A stretch of 64,000 nt of DNA from Bacteroidota bacterium (GCA_021324685.1 JAJPIQ010000085.1:102268-166267), one strand, 5' to 3'. Counted from the stretch's first letter, positions 41,640-51,870 are shown. Notes: a model not told the origin generated them from the sequence alone. Made by a program: numbers and translations.

Positions 41640-44600
41640 TTATCGTGTGATCAGGATCTGTTTCGAAACCGCATAGCCGGGCGTTGAAACGAACACCGTA
41701 TAGAGTCCGCTCGGAAGTCCGGAGGCATCGATCGGAACCAGATAGCCACCTTTGGCATGGGGCTCGTCTTTCATCAGCGTTTGCACGTTCTGTCCGAGCG
41801 CGTTGAAGATTTGCATGGTCACCGGCACACCATCTTCTGAGACAATCAGGTTGACGCGTGCCGACTGCGTAATAATCGGATTCGGAACGACTCCGTCGAT
41901 CGAGAACGCCGGGAGCCCGCCCGTGCGAAGGTAGGTCCGCAACGTATTATCGCCACACACGTTCGTTCCATAGAACGTTCCGGGGATCGTATCCTGCGCA
42001 ATCCAGCAGACCTGGGACTGCGTGTTGTCGAGGAACATAAGGTCCTGGATCTGGAAGGCCGAGACCGAATCGCGCGCAATCACATATTGCCACGTAACAT
42101 TCGCGATCGGGTCGAGTGTCGTAATCGGAGTCGTGCTCGCCAGGTGAATAGGCAGCAGTTCATAGTTGTTGTCTGCCGGATCGGCAACCGGCTGCGGATT
42201 ATTCACGAGCGAAAGCCCACCCTGCGGTTGAATTCCACCTGGCTGGTACAGAAAGGCATCGCGATAATAACGGAGTGTGAACTGCACGCCATAGATCTGT
42301 GCAACGGAATCGAGCGGGACCGCCAGCCGAACGGGAACGGTTACCATGCCGTCCGTGACCGCCGTGTATGCCCCGTTGCTGCCGACGACCGGATTCGCGA
42401 CACTGAGCGTATCGGCTGAAGCATAGCCAATGCCCGTGATCGGCTCGGGAACGAGCACATACTTATTGTCGACACTATCCGTTTCATGCCAATAGAAGTT
42501 GACGACCGCACCGACGTTTCCGTTCTTCGAGGGCTGATACAAGATCGGGAACGTGATCGTTTGGCTTTGCGCCGTTTCGTTCAGCACTTTGAGCTGGGAA
42601 CGATCGTCCGCAAAGACGAACTGGTCGGCACCCGTGCCATTCGGTCCATTCGTAATTTGTACACTATCGAGCACGGCACCATAAATGCCCTGAATCGTCG
42701 TCGAAACGAAAGCCGTATCCCCATGGCAGATATAGGTGAGTGGGAACGTATATCCTGTCCCGGAAAGCGTAACAGTACCCGAGTAGGCGCTAAACGTCGC
42801 GTTTGTTCCTTCGCAGATCGTGTCGCTCGAAAGGAGCGTAAGGGTGCTCTGCGAGCTCCCGCCGGCTGCCGGCGCCAGATACTGAATAACGAAGGTATCG
42901 GTAAGACCCGGAGCAAGGGTGTCCCCAACGTTCGGGCCACTCACGATCGTGAAGTCCGATCCCGGCAGACCGATGGTTGTAAAGTGGAAATTGGTATCGC
43001 CGGTATTCGTAACCGTGAAGGCCTGGGTAACCTTCATTCCAGGAAGCTGCGCGCCGAAATTAAATGTTGCCGGTGTCAGCGAAACGATCGCATGACGAAC
43101 ATGTCCAAGACACTTCAGCGTATCGTAATACGGTCCGCCCGGTCCTGTACCAGCTACAACAAACGCAGTATTGCGATCCACATATCCGTTGTTCGGATCG
43201 ACATGGAACTGGACATCGATATACTGCGAGTCTCCTTTTGAAAGCAGCCAGGGTGGCTGATAGGTGGTGCCATAATCCAGGATCGTGAAATCGTTTGCGT
43301 CCGGTCCGATCGCATGAATGTCGGTAACGGTAAGGTCGGCGCCTTCATTACCGATCGAGGTGTTCTGCAGCCATAATCGGACGGTGTCATAGCGAGCGCA
43401 TTCAACGGTAAAAAGCTGATTATGCCACATCCAATTGAGACCTGCTTTAATACCGGCTCCAAGCAGTGCCGAAGTATCCTTTTCATCATGGGTATAGTTA
43501 CCGGACAGGTTCGTTCCCCAATCCATGCGCGTATCGCTCTGCCCCTTTTGAGTCGGATGGAAGCAGAAATCGAGCTTTTGCGACGTATGTGGCTTTATGG
43601 TGTCCGGAAGTATCGCTGCGGACATAAAGCTGTAGTCCGGATTCAAATGCAAAAGCCAGTTCTTGTCCAAAATGAGCGGTGCATTCCCGACATTTTGGAC
43701 CGAGATGAGCGCGCACACCGTATCGCCGACAGGAACATTCAGAAAATCGTGGTCGTCCGCAATAATAATGGGTGTCGCAGCATAACCTGAAACCGGAATC
43801 GAATCTACGACGCATCCTGCTTGCATCACGAGCTGGTTCTTGTGCTGGTTCGTATCGCTAGACTGGAAGCAGACTGTGAAAATTACCGAATCTCCATTGT
43901 GAAGCGAGGCCGGAAGCGTCGGATTGGAGGTGTATGAAAAGACATGGGATTTGTCGAAGGAGGTGTCGAATTGTGCCGGAGAAACGATGACGGAATTTTG
44001 ATTTCCCGTCGAGCCGACATGGAACACCACGGTCGAACAGACCTGTCCGCTCACTGGCGCGGCGGTAAAAGCAATGCTCGAGTCGGAAAGCGATAATTTC
44101 GGCGCCGTATACTGTAACTGGATCACGGTATCGTTGCCGCCCCGGTCCACCACATAGATCGCAGCATAGGCATTCTGTTGCAACTGCCCGACATTGACGC
44201 GCAGGTCCATCGAAGTATCGCCGACTTCAAACGGGGGCAACGTTGGATGCTGCGGATCCATCGAAACATTATACCACCCCGGATAGGGCGGATTCGTGTA
44301 CAGGCTCGAATCGTTTGGATCGATCAATTCAATATCCGCAAGGCCGAGATCGTTGTGCAGATGAATGTTCCATCCGTCGCAATCGGGTGTAATGCTGATC
44401 TTTGAAGAGGATATCTCGTGCGATCCATAGGCCTGGCCGGTCGGCGCGGCGTAGCCCCAGACATCTTTCTGCAGTGGTTCCGTACGTCCGTACGAATAAC
44501 ACGCAAACGGTGTGTTCCCATAGATCATATAACTTCCGGGGCTCAGGCGGAAGGTCATTCCGATCAGTTCCGGATGGAGTGGGATCGAATATTGCTTGAC

Positions 44601-45989
44601 CGGGGAATTATTCCCGAGCTGCGTCCCGGCCTGCCCGTTATGAGACAAAAAGATTTTCGTAACGGAGTCCTTGTTGGTGATCACATTGATGAACTGGTAC
44701 CCGTGATAGGTAACGTTGTTCGGGATCATAAAGACCGTGCTCATAATATACCGGTCGACGGAGATCAGGTTCATCTCGTTCGGCGAACGGTCGCTCTCTT
44801 CGTTCTGCGGTACGCCCTGAAAATACTGGTATTGCACCGCATACATTTTCTTGAGAGTGCCTAAGGAATCGACAGATGCCGGGTCGGTCACCAGATCGAT
44901 GGGGTCTGAAATATTCTCAAAGTCCGCCGGTGGGTCCTGATATAACGCAAGGCCCTTCGGACCGTAAAGCTGCGTTCCATCCCACATGTTGATATTCATG
45001 CCTTTGGGATCGTCTGAATACAGTCGGTACAGATCGCCATCGCCACCCTGATCGACATTGGAATTCGAAGCAGGCATCGTGGGAATGGCCGGGAAATCCG
45101 TTCCCCAGTCTTCGACCGGAGTCATTTGTTCTACCGCCTCGTCGAGAATATCTTCATCGAAAAATCCGCTGGGATCGCCAATGAGTGCATGTTCCGCACC
45201 GCCGAGAACCGCGACCGGCTTATTGGAGACGATTGTTGAGCCGGACAGATCGTCCGACATATCTTCCGGCCGCGAACGGACCCAATAGACCTGTCCGCGA
45301 GACATCGAGAGGGTTACGGGATGCGGGGTTTTGCCGTCCGAGCCGGATCCGGTCATAAGACCAACCACTCCGGAGTAGGTCGTTGAATTTGGCACAAAAG
45401 TGACCACGGTGTTATCGTACGGCGCAATGATCTCAAATTCGGAACTCGAGGAATCGGGATTGTAGGGATTCGGGGCGTCCTTCAGCGGATTATCGTTCCA
45501 TGCCGATACGACATATTTTTTACCGAGCCCTGACGTCGGAATGGCCTGGAACATACTCCCGGCACTCGAACCGTCAGAATAATATTGAACGCTGACCGGG
45601 TATCTGGACGTAATGTGTGCTGCCCTGAATTCGAGTTGTTCGCCGGGATACGAGGGCGCCATCGTCGAATGGTCGATAAAATACTGCTCACAGATCCCAC
45701 GTTGCAGGATGAACGTCTTTCCCTGCACTTCATTGCCGTTCGCGTCGAAATAGCTGATCGTCACGGTATTATTGTTAGCCGCGGAGCCGATGAGCAAATA
45801 CTCGTGACCTTTAATCTGCCACCCCTGATTGGGTGCAATCCCCGGCATCATACCGATAAAGAAATCAGTCCCGTCGGACGGAATTCCATGTTTTGCCTGT
45901 GAATACGCCGGCGAAGTCGCAGTGAGCGCGAGCAGGATAACTGCAAAAAAAAGGAGGGAACGATTCTTAGTGGGAACGCACAATTTCAT
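41640..45989 (-). CDS. Giant secreted T9SS cargo with IgGFc-binding-like and choice-of-anchor domains
   Basis: The 1449-residue product has a signal peptide (core LLFFAVILLALTATSPAYS). It then shows a long N-terminal region starting GTDFFIGMMPGIAPNQG, similar to the IgGFc-binding N-terminal domain found in large surface proteins (about 35-540). From about 650 to 1130 there are repeated units with the pattern VSLTPATFNFGAQLPG and TQAFTVTNTGDTNF, typical of ASH/choice-of-anchor D beta sandwiches. The C-terminal sorting domain (about 1365-1449) has FNALGQNVQTL and SGLYTVFVSTPG. Such proteins are attached to the cell surface and often take part in adhesion. Its partner is unknown. Confidence 0.83.
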   Translation of the reverse strand: MKLCVPTKNRSLLFFAVILLALTATSPAYSQAKHGIPSDGTDFFIGMMPGIAPNQGWQIKGHEYLLIGSAANNNTVTISYFDANGNEVQGKTFILQRGICEQYFIDHSTMAPSYPGEQLEFRAAHITSRYPVSVQYYSDGSSAGSMFQAIPTSGLGKKYVVSAWNDNPLKDAPNPYNPDSSSSEFEIIAPYDNTVVTFVPNSTTYSGVVGLMTGSGSDGKTPHPVTLSMSRGQVYWVRSRPEDMSDDLSGSTIVSNKPVAVLGGAEHALIGDPSGFFDEDILDEAVEQMTPVEDWGTDFPAIPTMPASNSNVDQGGDGDLYRLYSDDPKGMNINMWDGTQLYGPKGLALYQDPPADFENISDPIDLVTDPASVDSLGTLKKMYAVQYQYFQGVPQNEESDRSPNEMNLISVDRYIMSTVFMIPNNVTYHGYQFINVITNKDSVTKIFLSHNGQAGTQLGNNSPVKQYSIPLHPELIGMTFRLSPGSYMIYGNTPFACYSYGRTEPLQKDVWGYAAPTGQAYGSHEISSSKISITPDCDGWNIHLHNDLGLADIELIDPNDSSLYTNPPYPGWYNVSMDPQHPTLPPFEVGDTSMDLRVNVGQLQQNAYAAIYVVDRGGNDTVIQLQYTAPKLSLSDSSIAFTAAPVSGQVCSTVVFHVGSTGNQNSVIVSPAQFDTSFDKSHVFSYTSNPTLPASLHNGDSVIFTVCFQSSDTNQHKNQLVMQAGCVVDSIPVSGYAATPIIIADDHDFLNVPVGDTVCALISVQNVGNAPLILDKNWLLHLNPDYSFMSAAILPDTIKPHTSQKLDFCFHPTQKGQSDTRMDWGTNLSGNYTHDEKDTSALLGAGIKAGLNWMWHNQLFTVECARYDTVRLWLQNTSIGNEGADLTVTDIHAIGPDANDFTILDYGTTYQPPWLLSKGDSQYIDVQFHVDPNNGYVDRNTAFVVAGTGPGGPYYDTLKCLGHVRHAIVSLTPATFNFGAQLPGMKVTQAFTVTNTGDTNFHFTTIGLPGSDFTIVSGPNVGDTLAPGLTDTFVIQYLAPAAGGSSQSTLTLLSSDTICEGTNATFSAYSGTVTLSGTGYTFPLTYICHGDTAFVSTTIQGIYGAVLDSVQITNGPNGTGADQFVFADDRSQLKVLNETAQSQTITFPILYQPSKNGNVGAVVNFYWHETDSVDNKYVLVPEPITGIGYASADTLSVANPVVGSNGAYTAVTDGMVTVPVRLAVPLDSVAQIYGVQFTLRYYRDAFLYQPGGIQPQGGLSLVNNPQPVADPADNNYELLPIHLASTTPITTLDPIANVTWQYVIARDSVSAFQIQDLMFLDNTQSQVCWIAQDTIPGTFYGTNVCGDNTLRTYLRTGGLPAFSIDGVVPNPIITQSARVNLIVSEDGVPVTMQIFNALGQNVQTLMKDEPHAKGGYLVPIDASGLPSGLYTVFVSTPGYAVSKQILITR

Positions 45990-46042
45990 GGCTTTTATAT
46001 ACGAAGATTAACGAAGAAAAAGCAGTTATCAAAGCCAGCCTC

Positions 46043-47236
46043 GTGCACAAAAGTGCCCTAATGAGCCAAGCCGACATACAAGAACGTGCAAGAGTGCGCC
46101 GGTTACAAAAATTTTTAAAAAAGCCGCCGCAACTTTGTGTGCTCCCCACCCGGTTTTCATCTGTTATTGACCTCATTCAGGTTTTGCAATCTGTTCCTTC
46201 GCGCTCGTTGATCCTGGCAGTCCCTGCACTGCTCGCGTCCATTTTTTGCGCTTCCTGTCAGCAGAACGTCGCCGATATTGCACCCCTGGACCCTCCCAAA
46301 ATTTCCATACCGCCAGGGTTTCCCCAGCCCTTTGTTCCGGCCGATGATCCCTGGACTCCGGCAAAAACAGAACTTGGGCGGTACCTTTTTTATAGTCCCG
46401 AACTGAGCGGTAACGAGCAATTTTCGTGTGCAAGCTGCCATAAAATGTCGGCCGCATTTTGCGATCCCGGCCAACACTGGAGTTTTGGCTCGACGGGCCA
46501 GCACGGCTCCCGCAATACGCTTTCTCTTCTCAATCTTGCTTACGACACCTGTTTTTTTTGGGATGGCCGCGCGAAGTCGCTCGAAGAGCAAGCGTTAGAA
46601 CCCATTTTTAATCCCATAGAGTTGGACAATGACAGTGCGACGCTGATCCTTCATGTAAAGAGGAATTCGCTCTTTTCTCCTCTCTTTATTCGCGCCTTTG
46701 GAAGCGATAGTGTGACGATGACTCGTATCGCACAAGCTCTCGCCAGTTTCGAACGAACGCTCATCAGCGGCACGAGCGCCTACGATGCGTTTCGCCTCGG
46801 AGATTCAGAGGCAATATCGGAGTCTGCTAAACGCGGTCTTGCCCTTTTTTCGAGCAAATCCATTAATTGCATTGCCTGCCACAGCGGCATTAACTTTACC
46901 GACAATGGTTATCATTCGAACGGTCTCGATCTTCACTACCTCGATGCGGGTTTGGAAAATCTCACGAACGACCCGGACGATAACGGAAAATTTCGAACGC
47001 CGACCTTGCGTAATGTCGCTCTGACTGCACCTTACATGCATGACGGCCGTTTTTCAACTTTAGAACAAGTTCTGGACTTCTATAACCGCGGAGGGATGCA
47101 CAATCCTACCCAAGACTCCTTGATTCATCCTCTCGAACTTTCCGGACAGCAAATGGAAGATATTATTGCGTTCCTCGCGACGCTGACCGATAGCACGTGT
47201 ATCAGCCGGAACTCTTTTTCGAACCCATTCCAATGA
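46043..47236 (+). CDS. Di-haem cytochrome c peroxidase (MauG/CcpA family)
   Basis: The product reduces hydrogen peroxide with electrons from small cytochromes. It has two haem c motifs, FSCASCHKM and INCIACHSG, plus the MauG-family segment TPTLRNVALTAPYMHDGRF with the second-haem ligand region and ELGRYLFYSPELSGN near the start. The reading frame from 46043 gives 397 residues with an odd 60-residue N-terminus. A TTG at 46184 gives 350 residues and a clean lipoprotein-like signal ending FCASC, which is probably the true N-terminus. It opens a three-gene unit; its stop overlaps the next start (ATGA). Confidence 0.88.
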   Translation: MHKSALMSQADIQERARVRRLQKFLKKPPQLCVLPTRFSSVIDLIQVLQSVPSRSLILAVPALLASIFCASCQQNVADIAPLDPPKISIPPGFPQPFVPADDPWTPAKTELGRYLFYSPELSGNEQFSCASCHKMSAAFCDPGQHWSFGSTGQHGSRNTLSLLNLAYDTCFFWDGRAKSLEEQALEPIFNPIELDNDSATLILHVKRNSLFSPLFIRAFGSDSVTMTRIAQALASFERTLISGTSAYDAFRLGDSEAISESAKRGLALFSSKSINCIACHSGINFTDNGYHSNGLDLHYLDAGLENLTNDPDDNGKFRTPTLRNVALTAPYMHDGRFSTLEQVLDFYNRGGMHNPTQDSLIHPLELSGQQMEDIIAFLATLTDSTCISRNSFSNPFQ

Positions 47237-48678
47237 TCTCTCTCGCTCGTTTAACGGTCCCACGGTTTGCGCTGGGGCTTGCCGTCGTGCTTTTGACGGT
47301 TCCCAAGGATTCCGCACGTGCGCAGGGATATAAGTGGCACCGCGCCTATTTCCCGGGTAATAATTCCGAAGTATGGGAATCGGTCGCATTCAATCCCCAT
47401 TCGAACGGCCGCGTGATCTTCGCCGGCCCCGGCTTTGTTGGCGGAATTTTTCGTTCCGACGATGGAGGCGTAACATGGATCGAGCATGACTCCTTGCTCG
47501 ACCCACTCGCCGTGCCCATCAGTGAAATTCACCAAATCTTCTGCCTTCCCACCGATACGAACATTGTACTTGCCGGGAGCACTTCGAATTTTTATCGCTC
47601 CACGGACGGCGGTCTGACCTGGAACGATCTTTTCAACGGAGACACGCTTGGCGGCCAATTGCAAAATTTTGGCGGTATGGACGGCGAGGCGATCGGTTAT
47701 AATGCGAACGAGGATGCGCTCTATTACGGAATGCAGGGAAAAGGCGTCTGGCGCTCGACCGATCATGGCGCCAACTGGACGCTGGTCGGTGTGACCGGTA
47801 TTAACGATTCGCTCTTGTTCGGTTCTATGGACGTTTCTCAGGGCGAACCGCCTCTTCTCATTCAAGGAAGTGAGAATAGCAAATACACCGGTTCGCTTGT
47901 ATACTCGAGCGATCTCGGGGACACCTGGAACTTTACGTTTCACGGATGGCAGCCAGACGTCGAATTCCCTAAAATCGTTTTTTCATGGCACGCGACCGAT
48001 CCCGCGACCGCGAAGCGGACGATTGCGATCGCCCAACGCTGGCCTGCCGCCGATTCGAGTTTTCTTACAACCACGAATGGTGGCCTGACCTGGAGCGCGG
48101 TAAAGAATTCACCAGCGAGGACATGGGGAATCGACATCGATCAGAGAGTTTCCATGCTCTCGAAACCCGGAGATGCGGCGTATCCTCTGCCGCTCCATTT
48201 TTTTACAGGGATGTTCGATGTCCGTTCCGACACCGTCCATAATGGGTTGGTCCAGGAAACGACCGATGGAGGCATGACGTGGCACTCGACAAATTTTCCG
48301 ACCGGAGCACAAGGCGATACCAGCAATCCCGTCGTAACGGAAATTTGGGTCCTCAAATACGATACGCTTTCCGGGCGGCTCGCCGTTGCCACCGACTCGG
48401 GGATTTACATCGGAGTTCCAACGAACGGTTCCGTCCGTGAACAGCCAGAAGTTCCCGAGATCCAAATTTCGGAATCGAGTAATGGGATATCCATATTCTC
48501 ACGCGATCCAGTACAATCCATCGTGATCGATGACCTGCTTGGAAGGAGAATTTATAATGTAAACACGGAACAAGATTTCCTCGAAATCCCAGTTTCGAAT
48601 CTTTTCAAAGGAGTCTTTGCCGTTCACGTTAAAACAGAGGATGGTTCAGAATTGCGAAAACTCGTGTATATTCGATGA
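47233..48678 (+). CDS. Secreted BNR/sortilin-type beta-propeller protein
   Basis: The 481-residue product has a signal peptide (RFALGLAVVLLTVPKDSARAQ) and a propeller body with repeated Asp-box-like units such as SDDGGVTWIEHD, STDGGLTWNDLF, STDHGANWTL and TTNGGLTWSAV. These are typical of VPS10/photosystem-stability-like propellers. A short C-terminal region (GRRIYNVNTEQDFLEIPV, then KLVYIR) resembles a degenerate T9SS sorting domain. The ATG at 47233 overlaps the peroxidase stop by four bases. No catalytic residues are recognised; it could be a binding or assembly partner of the two neighbouring redox enzymes. Confidence 0.8.
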   Translation: MISLARLTVPRFALGLAVVLLTVPKDSARAQGYKWHRAYFPGNNSEVWESVAFNPHSNGRVIFAGPGFVGGIFRSDDGGVTWIEHDSLLDPLAVPISEIHQIFCLPTDTNIVLAGSTSNFYRSTDGGLTWNDLFNGDTLGGQLQNFGGMDGEAIGYNANEDALYYGMQGKGVWRSTDHGANWTLVGVTGINDSLLFGSMDVSQGEPPLLIQGSENSKYTGSLVYSSDLGDTWNFTFHGWQPDVEFPKIVFSWHATDPATAKRTIAIAQRWPAADSSFLTTTNGGLTWSAVKNSPARTWGIDIDQRVSMLSKPGDAAYPLPLHFFTGMFDVRSDTVHNGLVQETTDGGMTWHSTNFPTGAQGDTSNPVVTEIWVLKYDTLSGRLAVATDSGIYIGVPTNGSVREQPEVPEIQISESSNGISIFSRDPVQSIVIDDLLGRRIYNVNTEQDFLEIPVSNLFKGVFAVHVKTEDGSELRKLVYIR

Positions 48679-48721
48679 CTCATTCGGCAATCGTTTTTCA
48701 GGATCGAGAGTTAGTATCCTC

Positions 48722-50284
48722 ATGAAATGGCCTCTCTATTTGCTTTTGCTTGTGGCGCTGGGATGCACGCAAGAAGCTCCGATGGTCCGCGCCCAGTCTT
48801 CCAAAGGCTGCGCTCTTACGGCGTGGATGATGCAGCAACCGCCGCATTCGATTCGAACCCAGGAAGCACCCCCGCCCGTTTTGCGGGACACCGTGGTTAC
48901 CGTCAATGGCACCGCGCACCCAATTTCGATCCCGGCCGGATTTACGATGACCGTCTTTGCGAATGGCATTCCGCAATGCCGGGGGCTTGCCTTGTCGCCA
49001 GATGGCGTGCTCTATGCGACGTCGTTCAATGGGAAGGTTTACGCGCTCCCGGATCATAACCGCGATGGGGTAGCCGACAGCACGATCGTCGTCTTCAGCG
49101 GCCTTGGCGATCCCGACTGTGTCGGATTTTATCACGATACATTGTACGTCTCGAACGATTCGGAATTATACCGGTTGACGACAGCCAGTTCCAGCCGCAT
49201 CGCCTCCGGAAAAACTCAAATTGCCAGTTTCCCTCACGGCGGCTCTCACTTCACAAGGAATTTCGTCTTCGATACCGTAAGGAATAAGATCTATGTCGAG
49301 ATCGGTTCGAACGGCAATATGGATACTACCGATTTCGCCCATCGTGCCCGCATCGTCGAAATGAATCCCGATGGGAGCGGCTATCGAAGTTTTGCGAGCG
49401 GGCTTCGTAATCCCGAAGGCATGGATTTCGATCCCCGCACGGGTGCGCTGTGGGCAAACTGCAATGGGATGGACGACCTGTTTGGATCCGGAACCCAACT
49501 GACCGATAACAATCCTTCCGAAGGAATTTATCTTGTCTGCGATGGTGCAAATTATGGTTGGCCGTATTGCTATGGATTCCAGATGCGGAATCCGCAAAGT
49601 CCGTGGCGCACGCTCGATACGAATATCGTAAAAACATTCAGCGGTCCGGTCGCAGAGGTGCTGGCTCATTCGGCCCCGCTCTCACTCCACTTCTATCGTG
49701 GAACAAAATTCCCGGCCATGTACCATAATGCCATCTTCCAATGCTATCATGGGTCCTGGGACCGCTCCCCACCCGCCCCACCGCGCATCACCGTCCTTTT
49801 TGTCGATACCGACGGAAGGAATGCCCGGGTCACCGATTTTGTCAACGGGTTCGAAGTGCTCGGTCCTAACAACGATTCGAATACGTCTCATTATTTCGGG
49901 CGACCCGTCCAACTCGTCGAAGGAGCCGATAGCGCGCTCTACGTTTCAGACGATGCAGAAGGCGTCATCTTTCGGATCGCGTATACGGGAACTCAGAGTG
50001 CCGTCCAGCCCATCACAGCCGGACCGAGGTTCGATCTTGGGATTCGTCCGAATCCGGCGACGGGTGCCATCGAGGTCGCTTTTTTCCTTCCCGGGATCGC
50101 ATGGGTGCAGGCCGATCTTTTCGATATATTGGGAAAGAAGGTCAAGGCGCTTATCGATAAGGAATGTCCCGCCGGAATGACGACGATTTCGATCGATACC
50201 GATTCCCTGACGACCGGAACTTATGTCTTGCGCGCCGAAGCCGGAGGCATGGCGATCTCCCGTCGAATCAAAATCGAACGATAA
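48722..50284 (+). CDS. PQQ-type sugar dehydrogenase with T9SS sorting domain
   Basis: The 520-residue product has a lipoprotein- or signal-like N-terminus (MKWPLYLLLLVALGCTQEAP). It continues with a glucose/sorbosone dehydrogenase beta-propeller containing GFTMTVFANGIPQCRGLALSPDG, YVEIGSNGNMDTTD, LRNPEGMDFDPRTGALWANCNG and GANYGWPYCYG. Such enzymes oxidise aldoses with PQQ and pass electrons to quinones or cytochromes. The last 80 residues (GIRPNPATGAIEVAFFLPG, FDILGKKVKAL, ISRRIKIER) form a T9SS sorting domain. The ATG at 48722 is preferred over the longer frame that overlaps the propeller gene. Its 3' end overlaps the converging gene by 64 bp. Confidence 0.88.
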   Translation: MKWPLYLLLLVALGCTQEAPMVRAQSSKGCALTAWMMQQPPHSIRTQEAPPPVLRDTVVTVNGTAHPISIPAGFTMTVFANGIPQCRGLALSPDGVLYATSFNGKVYALPDHNRDGVADSTIVVFSGLGDPDCVGFYHDTLYVSNDSELYRLTTASSSRIASGKTQIASFPHGGSHFTRNFVFDTVRNKIYVEIGSNGNMDTTDFAHRARIVEMNPDGSGYRSFASGLRNPEGMDFDPRTGALWANCNGMDDLFGSGTQLTDNNPSEGIYLVCDGANYGWPYCYGFQMRNPQSPWRTLDTNIVKTFSGPVAEVLAHSAPLSLHFYRGTKFPAMYHNAIFQCYHGSWDRSPPAPPRITVLFVDTDGRNARVTDFVNGFEVLGPNNDSNTSHYFGRPVQLVEGADSALYVSDDAEGVIFRIAYTGTQSAVQPITAGPRFDLGIRPNPATGAIEVAFFLPGIAWVQADLFDILGKKVKALIDKECPAGMTTISIDTDSLTTGTYVLRAEAGGMAISRRIKIER

Positions 50285-51870
50285 GCCGCCGCGGCTAACA
50301 GTATCGTAAGCACGCCCGCGCCAATGATGCTCACCGCTCTTCCTGCCTGCTCTGCGGGCGAAGGCTGTAATTCTAAATGGATCTCCGATTGGCCTGCCGG
50401 GAGCACGGCTTGTAAAAAACCATTAGGGTCCGCTTCGAGCACGATCTGAGCAGAGTCTGTGCGGGCCTTCCAGAACGGCCAATAAAAAAGATGGAATCGA
50501 ACGGAAGTCGGCCTCGAAAGCTTCGACGCAAATCGCCATTCCGTTGCTGTTCTGGACTGTAGGGCCACAGTGTCTCCGGGCATTGTAAGACCGAGCAGTA
50601 CCGCTGCCGGATCGCTTGCCCGCCGCAAGGCGATTCCGATCACTTCGCCCGGATCGTTCGAGGCCCATTTCGGCGCGTATTCCGGAGCGTCCGTGTGGAA
50701 CCATGTTACCGCCGGCGAGGCGGGAACGAATAAGTTCCGCGCGATCGTAAGCTCCGAAAGTATCGTCACAAGTGCAAGGCCGATGACCACACACGCCTGA
50801 ATCGATCCCCTCTCTTTCCCCCATCGGACAAATAGGACCGCGATCGCAAGCAAGAGCACGCCATTCCAGCGCCATGAAAATTGCACGAAGGGCATTCCCG
50901 GTATGAGGTGCCATAGCGGCGCGCTGATAAACGGTAATTGAAAAAAAAGTGCCAGCACGGCAACCCATTTCCATCCATCCCTTGTCCACTCGCTTTTCCA
51001 GAAAAGGATGAGAACGCCTCCCATCGCGGTCGCGATACTGGAAATTCGCAGCCAGTCGAAGTGGCCCTGAAAAAGATCGAGCAGTGCAAACCCGAACAGG
51101 CTGGTGTGCAAATCGAGATCGAATAAATGCCGCTGATGCACAAACCCACGGAGCGCGAAGGCCGGAAAGAGATAGACCGCACTGGCACCGATGGCAATAA
51201 CGAATGCGAGTCCGTGCATCGCCAGGCGCTTATACGATCGTTCAGCAATGTTAAAGACGAGAATAGAAAATATCCCCAGATACGCGATGGGAAGGTTTGT
51301 CAGCAAGAGGCCTGCCCACCCGACCGCATAGGTCGCGATCGACCGGACACGGTCGCGAGACGAAATAAAGACGAGCGGCAAAAACGCCAGCGCGGCATGT
51401 TCCGTAAGGGCATCGCGTATAAAAACATCGCAAAAGCGATATGCAAGAAAACTGTAGATTGCCGCTCCAACAAGAGCCATTCGAGAACTGGAAGCGATCT
51501 GTCGCAGCACAAGATAAGTACTGACAAAGGAAGCAATCTCAAATATGAGGGCAAGAAAGTTATATAGATAAGAAGGAGAATGAATTCCGATCGAGTATAA
51601 AAAAGCCCCAACCCAATAAACAAGCGGCGCATAAAAATAAAACGTCGGTGCGCCAAATCCTCCGAAAGAGTCCGGCAGCCAGCGAGGATACCAAACGCCG
51701 TGCAAAAACAGATTCGGGAATTGTTCCAGCCAGTTCAGGTGGACATAGGCATCGTGCCCGATCACCGGGTAATTCAGGGCCGATAACAGCATACTGATCC
51801 CGGCAGCCATGGCTACGAGAATCCCTGGGAGCTTTCCGTTGGAAGGAACGATCGTTGTTGTGTCCGTCAT
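50221..51870 (-). CDS. Polytopic membrane protein, PTPS-related/GT-C-like
   Basis: The 549-residue product has about eleven spans and a C-terminal extracytoplasmic region followed by a last span. The N-terminal block ALNYPVIGHDAYVHLNWLEQF, then WYPRWLPDSFGGFGAPTFYFY, matches the membrane proteins labelled '6-pyruvoyl-tetrahydropterin synthase related', which are not synthases but GT-C-like integral membrane proteins. The acidic His-Asp in the first loop fits glycosyl transfer. The ATG at 51870 overlaps the stop of the aldolase gene by four bases (ATGA). The 3' end overlaps the PQQ dehydrogenase gene on the other strand. A role in surface glycan transfer is inferred. Confidence 0.78.
   Translation of the reverse strand: MTDTTTIVPSNGKLPGILVAMAAGISMLLSALNYPVIGHDAYVHLNWLEQFPNLFLHGVWYPRWLPDSFGGFGAPTFYFYAPLVYWVGAFLYSIGIHSPSYLYNFLALIFEIASFVSTYLVLRQIASSSRMALVGAAIYSFLAYRFCDVFIRDALTEHAALAFLPLVFISSRDRVRSIATYAVGWAGLLLTNLPIAYLGIFSILVFNIAERSYKRLAMHGLAFVIAIGASAVYLFPAFALRGFVHQRHLFDLDLHTSLFGFALLDLFQGHFDWLRISSIATAMGGVLILFWKSEWTRDGWKWVAVLALFFQLPFISAPLWHLIPGMPFVQFSWRWNGVLLLAIAVLFVRWGKERGSIQACVVIGLALVTILSELTIARNLFVPASPAVTWFHTDAPEYAPKWASNDPGEVIGIALRRASDPAAVLLGLTMPGDTVALQSRTATEWRFASKLSRPTSVRFHLFYWPFWKARTDSAQIVLEADPNGFLQAVLPAGQSEIHLELQPSPAEQAGRAVSIIGAGVLTILLAAAAYRSILIRREIAMPPASARKT

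Noticed and set aside
42486..43241. Plus-strand frame of 251 codons opposite the 1449-aa cargo gene
   Set aside because: Arg/Ile-rich shadow with no recognisable domain.
50221..51870. 6-pyruvoyl-tetrahydropterin synthase activity
   Set aside because: The domain label is historical; the protein is a polytopic membrane protein without the PTPS zinc site.
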